Source: an uncultured bacterium
GTDB lineage: Bacteria; Cyanobacteriota; Vampirovibrionia; Gastranaerophilales; Gastranaerophilaceae
Assembly (NCBI GenBank): GCA_902792085.1
Contig: CADAYE010000003.1
Span: forward strand, 1 to 64,000
Length of the DNA stretch: 64,000 nt
Direction of reading: 5' to 3'
Every line of letters starts with the position of its first letter. Position 1 is the stretch's first letter. Positions 15,378 through 25,098 of this stretch are shown here, piece after piece. The notes under the pieces were generated by a model that worked only from the letters and a program-made list of their open reading frames with translations, did not search any database and was not told where the DNA came from. A program made the position numbers and the translations under genes.

Positions 15378-18013
15378 TACTTATTCTCCTTAACGATTTT
15401 ATCTTTCGGCATTTTTCCCATAAAGAACTGTGATAATATAGTTAAACCTAACAATCCGGCACCAAAACCGCCAAACATTTTCAGCCATGTTTTACCGTTA
15501 AATTTCTGGTTAAACAATTTTGTAAACATATCATCAACAGCACTTCCTAAAAGTTGGAATCTGAATTCAGTTGTAGAATTTGTATTTCCGCCTATAACTT
15601 TATGATTCTTTTTGGTGAAGTATATATCACCGCCCAAATAACTGAATAATTCCTTACGATATTGCTCAAAGTTTTTGAAAAACATTGAATTTTCAACTTT
15701 TTCCTTTGTCTTAGCACTTAATGGGTCAGTATACATAAGACGCATTGCCGAATCGTAGAAAATTCTGTCGTGAGGATTGTCTGCAAGTTTTTCAAACGCC
15801 TGTTTGCCGTAAAACTCATTTACAACTTTACCCATATCAGTTTTAATATCAGAGAACAAAATTCGTCTTTGCTCATCTGTCAGATTATCAGGATTCAACT
15901 CAGGATTTCTGAGGAAGAAGAACTTGACGGCGTAATCTGAAGAATGACCGCCCAATAAAAGTTGTTTTGACATTTCAATCATTTCTTCTTTTATCTGACG
16001 GGTAAATTGAACATGTTTTAGCAGATTGCCTGCGGCATCCGTATATTTATACTCATACATTGAATCAAGGTGTTCTTTATCAGAAACACGCTTAAAGAAA
16101 TCAAGTGTATTTAACAAACGATAGAATGAACTTTTAACACCTCTTACTCTGTCCAGAACGAATGACAACTGAAGGTCTTTTAAAGTATGTGAATCAACAC
16201 CGTTTTTAACATCATAGCCTGTTAATCTTCTTGCAGTATTATACATCTGTTTACTTTTTAATTCGCCTGATGCCTCATCAAAAGTCATATCAATATAAGT
16301 TTTATAAGAATTTTTTTCATTCGGATTATATTTGTCATATTGAGCGAACTTTGTTCTATCTTCAAGGAAACTGAGTTTTTCAATGATTTTATCCATCACC
16401 GCGCTGTATTTTGTATCATCAGCAACGATAGCCTCAAACTTTTCTCTCAACAATTCATTAACAAGTTTTGAGTCCATTCTTGTATTTTTAATTTCTTTAT
16501 CGGTTATATTTAGAGTTTTGAGCATATCGCCGTTTAAAATACTGTTCCAGGTATTAGCAAGATATGTTTCTTGCGCCTGTGCAGATTTCAGATATGCATA
16601 TTTATTAAGAACTCTTTGTCTTGCATGGAAAGTATTTAGAGTTTTATTAACTTTTTTGATTGTCTGAATTGATGAATCTGTCAGGACCGATGACGGAGTT
16701 GCTTTAAAAAATTTGCTTAATACTGACTGACCTTCATTCATAGTCTCAAGCATTTCGCCTACAAGAAATCTTGCTTTTTGGACATTTTTATTCCCCTGAT
16801 TTGCCTGTTCAAAAGCATTTAATTTTTCATCAATTGCATCTTCAAACGCTTTTACAAATGATGAAAATTCCCTTTGTTCTGTAAGTGTTTCGCCGGAGAC
16901 TATTACACTTTTTTTACCATCATCAAGTTTTGCTATTATTTCATCTGCAGTTGGGATAAATTCATTCATTTCGTTTTCGGGAATCCCTTTGAAAACATTT
17001 TTTAATGATTTGCTCATATCTTCAAAAGTTCCTTTTGAAACATTGTAACCCCTTTGCTGCATAATAACATCTTTTAAGTCTTTTGCAATTTCCGATGCAG
17101 TTATTGAATCCATACCTTTTGACAAGTTTTTTGAAATTTGCCCGAATAATTCAGGAGTAATTGTTTTGCCTTTATTTTCTTCAAGTAAAGTTTCTAACGC
17201 TTTGTTCTTTTCAGAAAAATCATATTTTGCGATTTCATTATTAAAGTTACTCAAAAGCGCATTTGCTTTTTTGTTTAATTTTCTGTCCTGATAATTGTGA
17301 ATAGGACCGCTTAAACCTTCACAAATCAGCGCACTCATAATAGGTGTTGCAAAACCGGCAGTTAGCATCCACATGGTATTATTTTGTAATGCTATTTTTC
17401 TCATTTTTTCCTGAATGAAGTCTCTGCGATTTTTCATATCCTTAGGAACTCTTAAACGGTCACCAATTTTATTGATTTCTTCATCAGAATACAAATCCCA
17501 AGGAATAAATTGATGATCCTGAAATACCGGTTTTTTAGTTCCGTAATTGTCACGATACTGTTGTCTTATATCAAAACCGTGAATTAAATAAGCAGGAAGT
17601 TGAAGTGCAAGTTTCGGCCATAAATCCATTGCAGCAAAGAATGAAACCAAACCGACAAATTCCATTGATTTTGCAAGCGGTGCAAATTTTCTTGAGAACA
17701 AATATGTGGCAATAGTCAAACCACCAAGTTTCATACCCAAATCATTAAGTTTACCAAGTTCATTATCGTTTGCTTTTCCTTTTACGGCATGAATCAAAGC
17801 CTTGTTATTATCTTTTATAACTCTGAAAAATTCTGACGGATAATCAAATAAAGTATTTTTGACTAAATGACCGTTACTTGGCAATGGTTTAATAAATGTT
17901 CTGTTTGAAAGTTCTTTTTTAACATCAAAATTCTTTCTGACATTATCGGAATGATACTGCTGAACTGCCTGAGTATTATTTTGCATGTATGATTGGATTA
18001 AATTTGTTCTCAT
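15377..18013 (-). CDS. Large lineage-specific membrane protein, 878 residues
   Basis: I do not recognise a named family. Hydrophobic segments near 95-150 and 215-240 and a final one near 845-870 (FGAGLLGLTILSQFFMG) bracket a long, Lys/Glu-rich, mostly helical middle. The motif FIPWDLYSDEEINKIGDRL (about 168-186) parallels FTRWDLLYGD...LNKIYDKI in the upstream gene, so the two are paralogues fused to different lengths. Both ends of the gene overlap their neighbours by one base, indicating tight coupling with the 343-residue protein and the GH13 enzyme. A scaffold or envelope complex handling glucan is one possibility, inferred from context only. Confidence 0.7.
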   Translation of the reverse strand: MRTNLIQSYMQNNTQAVQQYHSDNVRKNFDVKKELSNRTFIKPLPSNGHLVKNTLFDYPSEFFRVIKDNNKALIHAVKGKANDNELGKLNDLGMKLGGLTIATYLFSRKFAPLAKSMEFVGLVSFFAAMDLWPKLALQLPAYLIHGFDIRQQYRDNYGTKKPVFQDHQFIPWDLYSDEEINKIGDRLRVPKDMKNRRDFIQEKMRKIALQNNTMWMLTAGFATPIMSALICEGLSGPIHNYQDRKLNKKANALLSNFNNEIAKYDFSEKNKALETLLEENKGKTITPELFGQISKNLSKGMDSITASEIAKDLKDVIMQQRGYNVSKGTFEDMSKSLKNVFKGIPENEMNEFIPTADEIIAKLDDGKKSVIVSGETLTEQREFSSFVKAFEDAIDEKLNAFEQANQGNKNVQKARFLVGEMLETMNEGQSVLSKFFKATPSSVLTDSSIQTIKKVNKTLNTFHARQRVLNKYAYLKSAQAQETYLANTWNSILNGDMLKTLNITDKEIKNTRMDSKLVNELLREKFEAIVADDTKYSAVMDKIIEKLSFLEDRTKFAQYDKYNPNEKNSYKTYIDMTFDEASGELKSKQMYNTARRLTGYDVKNGVDSHTLKDLQLSFVLDRVRGVKSSFYRLLNTLDFFKRVSDKEHLDSMYEYKYTDAAGNLLKHVQFTRQIKEEMIEMSKQLLLGGHSSDYAVKFFFLRNPELNPDNLTDEQRRILFSDIKTDMGKVVNEFYGKQAFEKLADNPHDRIFYDSAMRLMYTDPLSAKTKEKVENSMFFKNFEQYRKELFSYLGGDIYFTKKNHKVIGGNTNSTTEFRFQLLGSAVDDMFTKLFNQKFNGKTWLKMFGGFGAGLLGLTILSQFFMGKMPKDKIVKENK

Positions 18014-19044
18014 TATCCGACCACACTTTCTTTATTTTTATCAATAACATCTTTTTCTGACACTTTTGATGGCTTTTTGCTGATGTTGAGAGTATTTAAA
18101 ACTCCGGCAACCGTAGAAAGAACCGCAAGGGCAAGAACACCCTTCCCTGAATATTTTTCCAAAAGATTTTTCGGATTTTTAGGGTTATAAAATTCTTTTA
18201 CACTTTCAACAAAACTTTCACCAAAGACTTTTAGAGAATGATTAAAGTTTTTTGTATCCCAGAATTTGCCTGTTGCAACATTAAAATATGTTTCCCAAGG
18301 TTTTTGAGCGGCAAGACATACCCCTGCTGCTGCCCAAAGATACGAAGATATACTCCTTGCAAGAGTTGATTTTACCAAAACTTCTTTATAAACAGGTTTT
18401 ACTGCCTGATCAGAATCATTAAGATTAGTTCCCAAACCATTGCGTTTGGCAATCTTATCATAAATTTTATTTAATTCTCCTTTTTTATTCGGGTCGCCAT
18501 ATAGCAAATCCCAGCGGGTAAATTCAACACTTTCACCAACCTTATGATATTCATAACTTGTCAGGTCAAAATCATCTTTACTTTCAGGTAACTGATGATT
18601 TACTTTTAAATACGGGAGTTGTGTGTCAATCCCTGTTGCCCATTTTACAGGTAAATTTACAAGTGATTTTGACAAAGATTTTGCCAAAGCGTAGAACACA
18701 ACGCCCAATGCCATTTTATTCCCTATCTTATAGGCAGGGGACTGCGCAAACGGTTCAGAGTGTTTTGCTGCAGAATTGAAGACTGACATCAAAGTCAAAC
18801 TGCCAATGACATAAGGTACGGTACCCATTGTCAAAAATTCGTAAAAATCGGAATTAATACTCCCTTTTAGCCCTCTTGCAGGATAAACGGTAAATGCTTT
18901 GGTAAACTTGTCCATAGCAATTCTTGTACGGGTTGAAAGATTATTTTTTAAAAGCGTATCGCTCTTAGGAAGTTCATTTCCCTGAGAGTCGTTGGCTTTA
19001 AATATTAAATTTTGTTTGTCGAAACTGCCTACCGGTAAAATCAT
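18013..19044 (-). CDS. Lineage-specific membrane protein with N-terminal IFKAN tag
   Basis: This protein has 343 residues from ATG 19044, which has GGAG 6 nt upstream; an upstream start would add 20 residues without a ribosome-binding site. The short leader ends in NLIFKAN (Phe15), a variant of the F-x-G/S tag. Hydrophobic segments lie near 75-95, 110-130, 245-265 and 310-330. The central VEFTRWDLLYGD block is shared with the 878-residue neighbour. It is the first gene of the three-gene operon ending in the GH13 enzyme. Confidence 0.72.
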   Translation of the reverse strand: MILPVGSFDKQNLIFKANDSQGNELPKSDTLLKNNLSTRTRIAMDKFTKAFTVYPARGLKGSINSDFYEFLTMGTVPYVIGSLTLMSVFNSAAKHSEPFAQSPAYKIGNKMALGVVFYALAKSLSKSLVNLPVKWATGIDTQLPYLKVNHQLPESKDDFDLTSYEYHKVGESVEFTRWDLLYGDPNKKGELNKIYDKIAKRNGLGTNLNDSDQAVKPVYKEVLVKSTLARSISSYLWAAAGVCLAAQKPWETYFNVATGKFWDTKNFNHSLKVFGESFVESVKEFYNPKNPKNLLEKYSGKGVLALAVLSTVAGVLNTLNISKKPSKVSEKDVIDKNKESVVG

Positions 19045-19131
19045 GTCAACTCCGCCTACGATATTTAGAATGCATGTCAATATTTTTTTTTGATATATAA
19101 ACAAATTAAATTTACAATTTTTAATATAAAT

Positions 19132-19998
19132 TTATTTAAAAATTGAGAAAAATATTAATGTGAAAATTCCCATCAATACACAGTACCAGCCGAATATGTT
19201 TAGTGAAAATTTTGAAATAAATTTCATAAAATATTTTATACAAAAATATCCGACGATTGCAGAAACAACTGTTCCCAAAATTATTGCTGTCCAATTATAA
19301 GACAATGCTTCTTTTACATCAATTTTGATAAGCGGATAAACCATTGAAGCGCCCAAAATTATCGGGATACTCAAAAGAAAAGAATATCTCGCCGCTGTTT
19401 CTCTGTTTAACCCGGAAAACAAACCCGTTGCAATTGTCCAGCCTGAACGGGAAAATCCCGGAAGAACTGCCAAGCCCTGCGCTAAACCAATTAAAATCGA
19501 TTGTTTTAAATTAGGAGTATCGAATTTTTCAGTTCTTTTTTTAGACAAATATTCGCTGAAAAACAAAACAAAACCTGTTAAGATTAACAACCCTCCGACC
19601 AATGCGGGATGATAAACCAAATGTTCTGCAGCATCATTTATTGGGAGAGCCAAAGCAATAGTTATAACCGTACCGATTATGATATAAATTCCGAGTTTTG
19701 CATTAATTGCAGTATCATTCTGAGTCTGTTTCAAAATCTCTTTATTTTTACATACTTCAATCAAAGCCTTGCATATTTCCCAAATTTCTTTTCTAAAAAA
19801 TATTATTACGGCAACCAAAGTCCCCAAGTGAAGCATTATATCAAGAAAAATTTCTTCATTAGACTGCTGAACTATTTCAATATTTTTTAAAACTTTATAA
19901 AAATTTGATGTAAAAACCAAATGCGCAGAACTTGAAATAGGCAAAAACTCACTCAAGCCCTGAACTATCCCCATTAAAATTGTTTGTAATATCGGCAT
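19132..19998 (-). CDS. uppP: Undecaprenyl-diphosphatase UppP (BacA)
   Basis: This integral membrane enzyme dephosphorylates undecaprenyl diphosphate to recycle the lipid carrier for peptidoglycan and O-antigen. The 288-residue protein shows both signature blocks: GIVQGLSEFLPISSSAHL near the N-terminus and PGFSRSGWTIATGLF in the second half. About eight hydrophobic helices are visible. I chose ATG 19998 (MPILQTIL); a TTG at 20034 inside the queD end would add 12 polar residues atypical for the family. It follows queD by 22 bp. Confidence 0.93.
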   Translation of the reverse strand: MPILQTILMGIVQGLSEFLPISSSAHLVFTSNFYKVLKNIEIVQQSNEEIFLDIMLHLGTLVAVIIFFRKEIWEICKALIEVCKNKEILKQTQNDTAINAKLGIYIIIGTVITIALALPINDAAEHLVYHPALVGGLLILTGFVLFFSEYLSKKRTEKFDTPNLKQSILIGLAQGLAVLPGFSRSGWTIATGLFSGLNRETAARYSFLLSIPIILGASMVYPLIKIDVKEALSYNWTAIILGTVVSAIVGYFCIKYFMKFISKFSLNIFGWYCVLMGIFTLIFFSIFK

Positions 19999-20020
19999 TA
20001 TTATCTTCTCACACTCACTT

Positions 20021-20383
20021 TTATTCTTCCTCAAAATATGAACAACAAGATGTCTGTGTTTCCCACACAGAAACTTTATACAACTGAACTATTTTTTCTT
20101 TCAGTTTTGAATAAATATAAGACGCAATCATTTCACTTGACGGACTTTCACCTTTAAAATCAGGTAATTCATTTATATCTTTGTGATCTAATCCCTCTAA
20201 AACTTCGTTCAGTTCTCTTTTTAAAACTTTGTAATCAATTAAAATATTACTTTTATCTAACGCTTCACCACGAACGAATGCTTCAACCATCCAATTGTGC
20301 CCATGCTGATTTTCGCATGCTCCGTCATAATTCAACAAATGATGTGCTGCAGAAAAAAATGCCTGTGTTTTAATTTCGTACAT
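20021..20383 (-). CDS. queD: 6-carboxy-5,6,7,8-tetrahydropterin synthase QueD
   Basis: This 120-residue member of the PTPS/QueD family acts in queuosine/7-deazaguanine synthesis. Zinc ligands are His14 or 15 and His27/29 (QHGHNW), with Cys23 in GACEN as the catalytic Cys, then LDHKDIN and a late Glu (WET). A strong AAGGAG precedes the ATG. No other queuosine genes are adjacent; kdsC lies 15 bp upstream and uppP follows, so this is a mixed operon. Confidence 0.92.
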   Translation of the reverse strand: MYEIKTQAFFSAAHHLLNYDGACENQHGHNWMVEAFVRGEALDKSNILIDYKVLKRELNEVLEGLDHKDINELPDFKGESPSSEMIASYIYSKLKEKIVQLYKVSVWETQTSCCSYFEEE

Positions 20384-20398
20384 TCTATACTCCTTGTA

Positions 20399-20893
20399 TT
20401 AATCTTCAAACTGTGACTCATAAATCAAATCACACAATTCTCTTACTGCGCCTTTACCTCCGCCTTTTTCGGAAATAAAATCGCAAATATTACGGACTTT
20501 TTTAACTGCATCCGACGGGCAGGCACTAATTCCGACTTTTTCCAATATCGGAATATCAGGTTCATCGTCACCCATATACGACACCTGAGAAAAATCAAGT
20601 TCATATTTTTGCATAATAGCCTCTAATATCGGTAACTTATTTTTTACACCCTGATAAACTTCCGTAAATCTTAAATCTACTGCTCTGCGGTCAACCGTTC
20701 CGTTTCTTCGTCCTGTAATAACAGCCGTCATAAGTCCGTTTTTAATCATTTTTGCAAGACCGTGACCGTCTTTTGCATTAAAAGTTTTATACTCAACTCC
20801 GTTTTCATCATAAGTAATGCTCCCGTCAGTCATTACCCCATCTATATCGAAAACAAGAAGTTTAATCTTTGAAGCCTTTTCTTTTAAATCCAT
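20399..20893 (-). CDS. kdsC: 3-deoxy-D-manno-octulosonate-8-phosphate phosphatase KdsC
   Basis: This 164-residue cap-less HAD phosphatase releases phosphate from KDO-8-P for lipopolysaccharide inner core. Motif I FDIDGVMTDG (Asp16/Asp18), ITGRRN, and GDDEPDIPIL are characteristic of the KdsC/YrbI family, with the Gly-rich GGGKGAVRELCD tail that completes the active site of the tetramer. ATG 20893 is chosen for its GGGGA site; the upstream 28 codons lack one. It indicates an outer membrane with KDO. Confidence 0.9.
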   Translation of the reverse strand: MDLKEKASKIKLLVFDIDGVMTDGSITYDENGVEYKTFNAKDGHGLAKMIKNGLMTAVITGRRNGTVDRRAVDLRFTEVYQGVKNKLPILEAIMQKYELDFSQVSYMGDDEPDIPILEKVGISACPSDAVKKVRNICDFISEKGGGKGAVRELCDLIYESQFED

Positions 20894-21063
20894 TAAATAT
20901 CCCCTAAAAAGTACAAATCTATTATACAATAAATATTTTGTCATTTGTAATAATTTACAAATATTAAATAATCTCATTGAAGTATTTTAGACCAAATTAT
21001 ATTGACACAAAACACTCAAAAACCTATCATAAATAATGAGAATACATATTTTAGGAGAACAAA

Positions 21064-22317
21064 ATGGTAAACGAATGGCCGGAAGCCTACATGCACAACC
21101 CTTGCATTGATAAACCCATTGAACAAATTTGGGATGACATTGACAATTACAGTTTTGAAGATAGATACGAAGAAACCGAAAGACTACACGCAAGTCTTAA
21201 CATGGTTGTTCCGTTTCCTCCCCTAAAATATAAAGGGAAACTTGTTAAGGGGGTATTTTATTCGCAGGCTACAAGAACAATTATGAAAAAATATCCCGAA
21301 CTTAGCGAAATATTTTTTGTAATCGCAAATTCAATGTTCTCATCATACCCGAGAAATCACAAAGCAGATTACTTTTTTACTTGCTATAAAAATGAAGCAA
21401 GAGAAAAATATTTTAAAAATAAATATCCTGAAACAAAGGATATCATCTGCCTGCCTTTGCAGGATGCAGATTTTTTAAACGAATATTACATTGCACCTGT
21501 TCCATATACCCCAAAAACTATTGATGTATTTTGTGTTTCAACACCGTTCCCTGTTAAAAATTTACCGCTGATTGCAGTTGCATTAAAGGAATACGAAAGG
21601 AAATACGGGCGCAGATTAAAAGTTGTTTATGCAATCGGGCAAAGAACAGCCGTAAGGAGAGAAGACGGTTCTTTAGACTATTCAAAACTTCAGGAATACG
21701 GAAGCAAACAACTGCGCTATGTAGATGAAGTATTTGACGGAAAAACAAAAGATTATATAGACTTTTATCCGTATATTGATTACAAAGATTTGTCAAAATA
21801 TTACTCATCAGCAAAATGCTGCGTTTTGGGTTCATTGATTGAAGGGAAAAACAGATTTATCAGTGAATCCCAAAGTTGTGATGTTCCTATTATTGTATTC
21901 AAAGATTTTAACAAATATTCAAGAGGGGATTTTCCGGTATTTTTTGGTAACGCAGGAGAGTATGTTCCGGAATTTACGCCTGAATCATTGGCAGATACAA
22001 TTCATAAGGTTATAACAAACCCACAAAATTACGATCCGAGAAGAAATTATCTTGAACACTACGGAAGGAAAAATTTTGTAAACACAATTATAGATTCAAA
22101 TCCATACTATGCCGAAAATATCCCGAATTATGAAAAGGGTAAAACTCACGACAATTTTTGGGTTGATTTGGCATGTTACGATAATTATCAGGTTTGCTAT
22201 CACGACTTTTTGTATGACAAAAAAGCCAATCTTTCTCATGTTGTCGGGTTGCCAAATATAGAAAGGCTGATAAAATATTATTACCAAAAATTTGGTCTTC
22301 CTTGGAAATATGACTAA
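21064..22317 (+). CDS. Glycosyltransferase, GT4-like
   Basis: This 417-residue soluble protein has a strong AGGAGA site. The C-terminal half carries DLSKYYSSAKCCVLGSLIEG and GKNRFISESQSCDVPIIVF, which match the donor-binding EGKNRxIxEAxxCGxPV pattern of GT4 transferases. The N-terminal half is divergent. It may act on surface polysaccharide, in keeping with the neighbouring KDO and LPS-transport genes; sugar and acceptor are unknown. No membrane helix is evident. Confidence 0.65.
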   Translation: MVNEWPEAYMHNPCIDKPIEQIWDDIDNYSFEDRYEETERLHASLNMVVPFPPLKYKGKLVKGVFYSQATRTIMKKYPELSEIFFVIANSMFSSYPRNHKADYFFTCYKNEAREKYFKNKYPETKDIICLPLQDADFLNEYYIAPVPYTPKTIDVFCVSTPFPVKNLPLIAVALKEYERKYGRRLKVVYAIGQRTAVRREDGSLDYSKLQEYGSKQLRYVDEVFDGKTKDYIDFYPYIDYKDLSKYYSSAKCCVLGSLIEGKNRFISESQSCDVPIIVFKDFNKYSRGDFPVFFGNAGEYVPEFTPESLADTIHKVITNPQNYDPRRNYLEHYGRKNFVNTIIDSNPYYAENIPNYEKGKTHDNFWVDLACYDNYQVCYHDFLYDKKANLSHVVGLPNIERLIKYYYQKFGLPWKYD

Positions 22318-22326
22318 ATATTTTTG

Positions 22327-22349
22327 GGTAATTATATACTATTTTACAG
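22327..22349. repeat. 23-bp exact repeat, second copy
   Basis: This is identical over 23 bases to 6009-6031, where it contains the -10 of the two-component operon. Here it sits between the glycosyltransferase and the LptF/G gene, inside an inverted repeat ATTTTACAG...CTGTAAAAT (22341-22374). Confidence 0.6.
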
Positions 22350-22437
22350 CAATGACAGACATATTTACTGTAAAATTCTCTATGATTAGCATTTTAATTT
22401 AATTGATTAAAATATTTTTTTAGATTAAAATTTAACT

Positions 22438-23574
22438 ATGTTTTCAAGAATTCTGGAATATTTAAAAGAGAAGTATTACCGTACAAAAGTTTTGGACAGA
22501 TACATTCTTAAACAAATTATTATGATGTTTTTGATGGGAGTATTTGTTTTTACGACAATTATTTTTGCGTCGGATACTTTTATTACTCTTATTAAACAGA
22601 TTTCCCAATTTGGGATACCATTCAAAATTGCATTGATTATGATTTTGTTAAATCTTCCTGCGGTTATTGTTATGTCAATTCCTATGGGGGTTTTGTTATC
22701 AACCGTAATGGTTTTGAATAAACTTAGTCTTGCGTCAGAAATCACTGTTATGCGTTCGTGCGGTATAAGTTTAAACCGAATTGCAAAGCCTATTTTTATT
22801 TTTTCAATAATAATGGCACTTTTGACTTTTGCGATAAATGAAAGTGTTGCTCCGATTATGAGAAAAACATCAAAAGACTTGGCATTGTGGTCTTTGGGGC
22901 AAAAACATGTTCCTGACGGAAAAGAAAATTTTGTATTCAAAGAACTTGGTTCGGGGGCGTACTTAAAGCGTCTTTTTTATGTAGGAAAAAGTACGGGCAG
23001 AACATTATATAATGTTACGGTGCTTGATAATTCAAAACCTGAAACCTTACAGGTTCTGCAAGCCAGAGAAGGAAAAACTTCTCCTAAAGGCTGGGTATTT
23101 GATAAGGGCGCAATTTATACAATCGATGTCAACGGACAGGTTTTGAATACAACCTTATTTGATACTTCTACCGTTCAGTTTGGTTTTGATATGTCAAAAG
23201 CCATGGATGAAGATGTCGCAGATGAAATGAATTTTGCAAAATTAACAAGATATCTGAATAAAAAAGGGCTAAGTGATGTAGACAAAAGGGCTTTGACGGT
23301 TCAATTGTATGATAAACTCGCACTTCCGCTTGCGACAATAGTTTTTGTGTTATTAGGTGTTCCACTCGCTATTACACCGCCAAGGGTCAGATATAACAGA
23401 GGATTTTTATTCACTATTTTAATAATATTTTCTTTTTATGTTTTAAGAGCCTTGTCAATTTCGATGGGCGAAGCAGGAACAATTCCCCCGAATCTTGCTG
23501 CTTGGGTACCTGATGCCACTCTTGCATTATTAGGCTGTATTTTGTATTACAGAAAAGTTTATACTATTTCGTAA
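22438..23574 (+). CDS. LptF/LptG-family (YjgP/YjgQ) permease
   Basis: This 378-residue inner-membrane protein is part of the LptB2FG transporter that extracts LPS and feeds it to the LptC-A-D bridge. Hydrophobic helices lie near 25-50, 60-90 and 105-125, then a periplasmic beta-jellyroll region (about 130-270), then three more helices near 280-375. ASEITVMRSCGISLNRI is the family's coupling-helix signature. No ribosome-binding site precedes the ATG, but TAAAAT lies 6 nt upstream. Only one of the F/G pair is here. Confidence 0.88.
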   Translation: MFSRILEYLKEKYYRTKVLDRYILKQIIMMFLMGVFVFTTIIFASDTFITLIKQISQFGIPFKIALIMILLNLPAVIVMSIPMGVLLSTVMVLNKLSLASEITVMRSCGISLNRIAKPIFIFSIIMALLTFAINESVAPIMRKTSKDLALWSLGQKHVPDGKENFVFKELGSGAYLKRLFYVGKSTGRTLYNVTVLDNSKPETLQVLQAREGKTSPKGWVFDKGAIYTIDVNGQVLNTTLFDTSTVQFGFDMSKAMDEDVADEMNFAKLTRYLNKKGLSDVDKRALTVQLYDKLALPLATIVFVLLGVPLAITPPRVRYNRGFLFTILIIFSFYVLRALSISMGEAGTIPPNLAAWVPDATLALLGCILYYRKVYTIS

Positions 23575-23607
23575 TTCGGAATTTTTTAGTAAAAATGCAA
23601 TAAAAAA

Positions 23608-23625
23608 GGAACCTTTTGAGGTTCC
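23608..23625 (+). other. Short RNA hairpin downstream of the LptF/G gene
   Basis: GGAACCT-TTTG-AGGTTCC is a perfect 7-bp stem but is not followed by a T-run, so it is a weak terminator at best. It is followed by a perfect AAGGAGG site (23644-23650) and a two-codon frame ATG TTT TAG (23660-23668). Confidence 0.4.
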
Positions 23626-23740
23626 GTTATTGTAGTAGGGGAAAAGGAGGAAATTTATTATGTTTTAGTTACATGATATTTATCGGTTTACTTTAATTAA
23701 AACTTTAATAAATTTATTCTAATATTTACAATTCGTTACA

Positions 23741-23774
23741 AAAAAGCGGTAACCGTACGAGGTTACCGCTTTTT
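23741..23774. terminator. Bidirectional Rho-independent terminator
   Basis: The perfect 14-bp stem AAAAAGCGGTAACC/GGTTACCGCTTTTT has a 6-nt loop, placed between the convergent LptF/G and pgi genes. Confidence 0.9.
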
Positions 23775-23799
23775 AAATTGTATTAAAAATTATAAATTA

Positions 23800-25098
23800 C
23801 TAAGAAATTCTTCCAGGAACTACTACTCCGCCTTTTAAGTTCTTTTTGTAAAATTCAACATGCGGTTGAAGTACACTATCAAGAACTTCAGGGAATCCGG
23901 AATTGTTCATAATTCGGGTTACAATTTCCTGATAAACAGTTGCAAATGCTCTTAACTGAGTTAATCTGCCTGCGGCTTCAGGAGTTAAACCCATACCTTT
24001 AGTTTCAACTCTTTCAACAAATAATGAACCTGTTACGGAATATGATTTTGTTAAAGCTTCAATGTAACTTTCGGAATTTTCACGACATTCACCCTTATCA
24101 ACCGGAACTGTCAGCGCAAATACGAGTTTATTTGCAGGGTTGAAATGTGCTTCTGCGCTATGATGCATTGCATCAGGAACTTTTGCAACCTGTTTAAGAG
24201 TATCTTTTACTGATTCATTCTGCATCTGTGCATGCCAATAAACAGTATTTTCAAAGATTGCTCCCATATATTGATGAACAGAAGCATCAATACCGTTTGA
24301 TTTTGCATCTGCCCAGAAAATACCTTCTTTTAATGCATCATTCAATTCCAAATCTGCGCTCAATGATTCTTGTGAAACTGTTTGAGCAGAGTTTAACATT
24401 GTCAGCATATCTTCTTTTTTCATACCTGCATAAGCAAGAGTGAAAAGTGCGTGGTCGTCAAATGCGCTGAATCTTCCGCCTACATCATCATGGATAAACA
24501 AATCGCCAATCCAATTATTTTCGATTGATGTTCTGCGCAACTCTGATTTTTCGGAATTAGCATCAGTTACGGCGATAAAGTGTTTATTTGCCAAAACTTT
24601 TGCTTCACTTTCAGATTTGCCCTGAGATTTGTATGCTTCGATTAGTCTGTTTAAAATTCTCAAAAATCCGTCTTTTGTTTCAAAAGTTGAACCTGATTTT
24701 GATGCAATAAGGTAATTTGAACTTGTTACATCTCCGCCTAAACGGTATAAAAATCTTTCCCAACTTGAAGAATCAATATCCGAATAAAATTCGATATCTG
24801 TTCTGTTAATATTCAAACCGTTAATTGATAACATGTGTTCAACTGTGTGTTTTGAACCACCGATACCCATAACGCTCAATGTTTTAGTACCTGTTGCATT
24901 TTTGAGTGCTGATACCATAGAATAGATATCATCAATTCTTTGCGCTTGTTTGGATGGCAAATCTACCCAATTCAAAAATTGCCCCTGTTTATTTGCTCTT
25001 GAAGAAAATTCATTCACAAATTCAGATACTTTTGATGTGTACTTGCTAAAATCTATACCTGAGAAATTAGCCGTTAAACTTGAACTTTTAGTCAACAT
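23800..25098 (-). CDS. pgi: Glucose-6-phosphate isomerase
   Basis: This enzyme interconverts glucose-6-P and fructose-6-P. The 432-residue protein shows VMGIGGSKHTVEHML, the SIS-domain phosphate loop SKSGSTFETKDGFL and DVGGRFSAFDDHALF, matching the family signatures. It is shorter than the 550-residue proteobacterial form and similar to the compact enzymes of Firmicutes and Thermotogae. AAAGGGA precedes the ATG. It is a monocistronic gene with its own terminator. Confidence 0.9.
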   Translation of the reverse strand: MLTKSSSLTANFSGIDFSKYTSKVSEFVNEFSSRANKQGQFLNWVDLPSKQAQRIDDIYSMVSALKNATGTKTLSVMGIGGSKHTVEHMLSINGLNINRTDIEFYSDIDSSSWERFLYRLGGDVTSSNYLIASKSGSTFETKDGFLRILNRLIEAYKSQGKSESEAKVLANKHFIAVTDANSEKSELRRTSIENNWIGDLFIHDDVGGRFSAFDDHALFTLAYAGMKKEDMLTMLNSAQTVSQESLSADLELNDALKEGIFWADAKSNGIDASVHQYMGAIFENTVYWHAQMQNESVKDTLKQVAKVPDAMHHSAEAHFNPANKLVFALTVPVDKGECRENSESYIEALTKSYSVTGSLFVERVETKGMGLTPEAAGRLTQLRAFATVYQEIVTRIMNNSGFPEVLDSVLQPHVEFYKKNLKGGVVVPGRIS

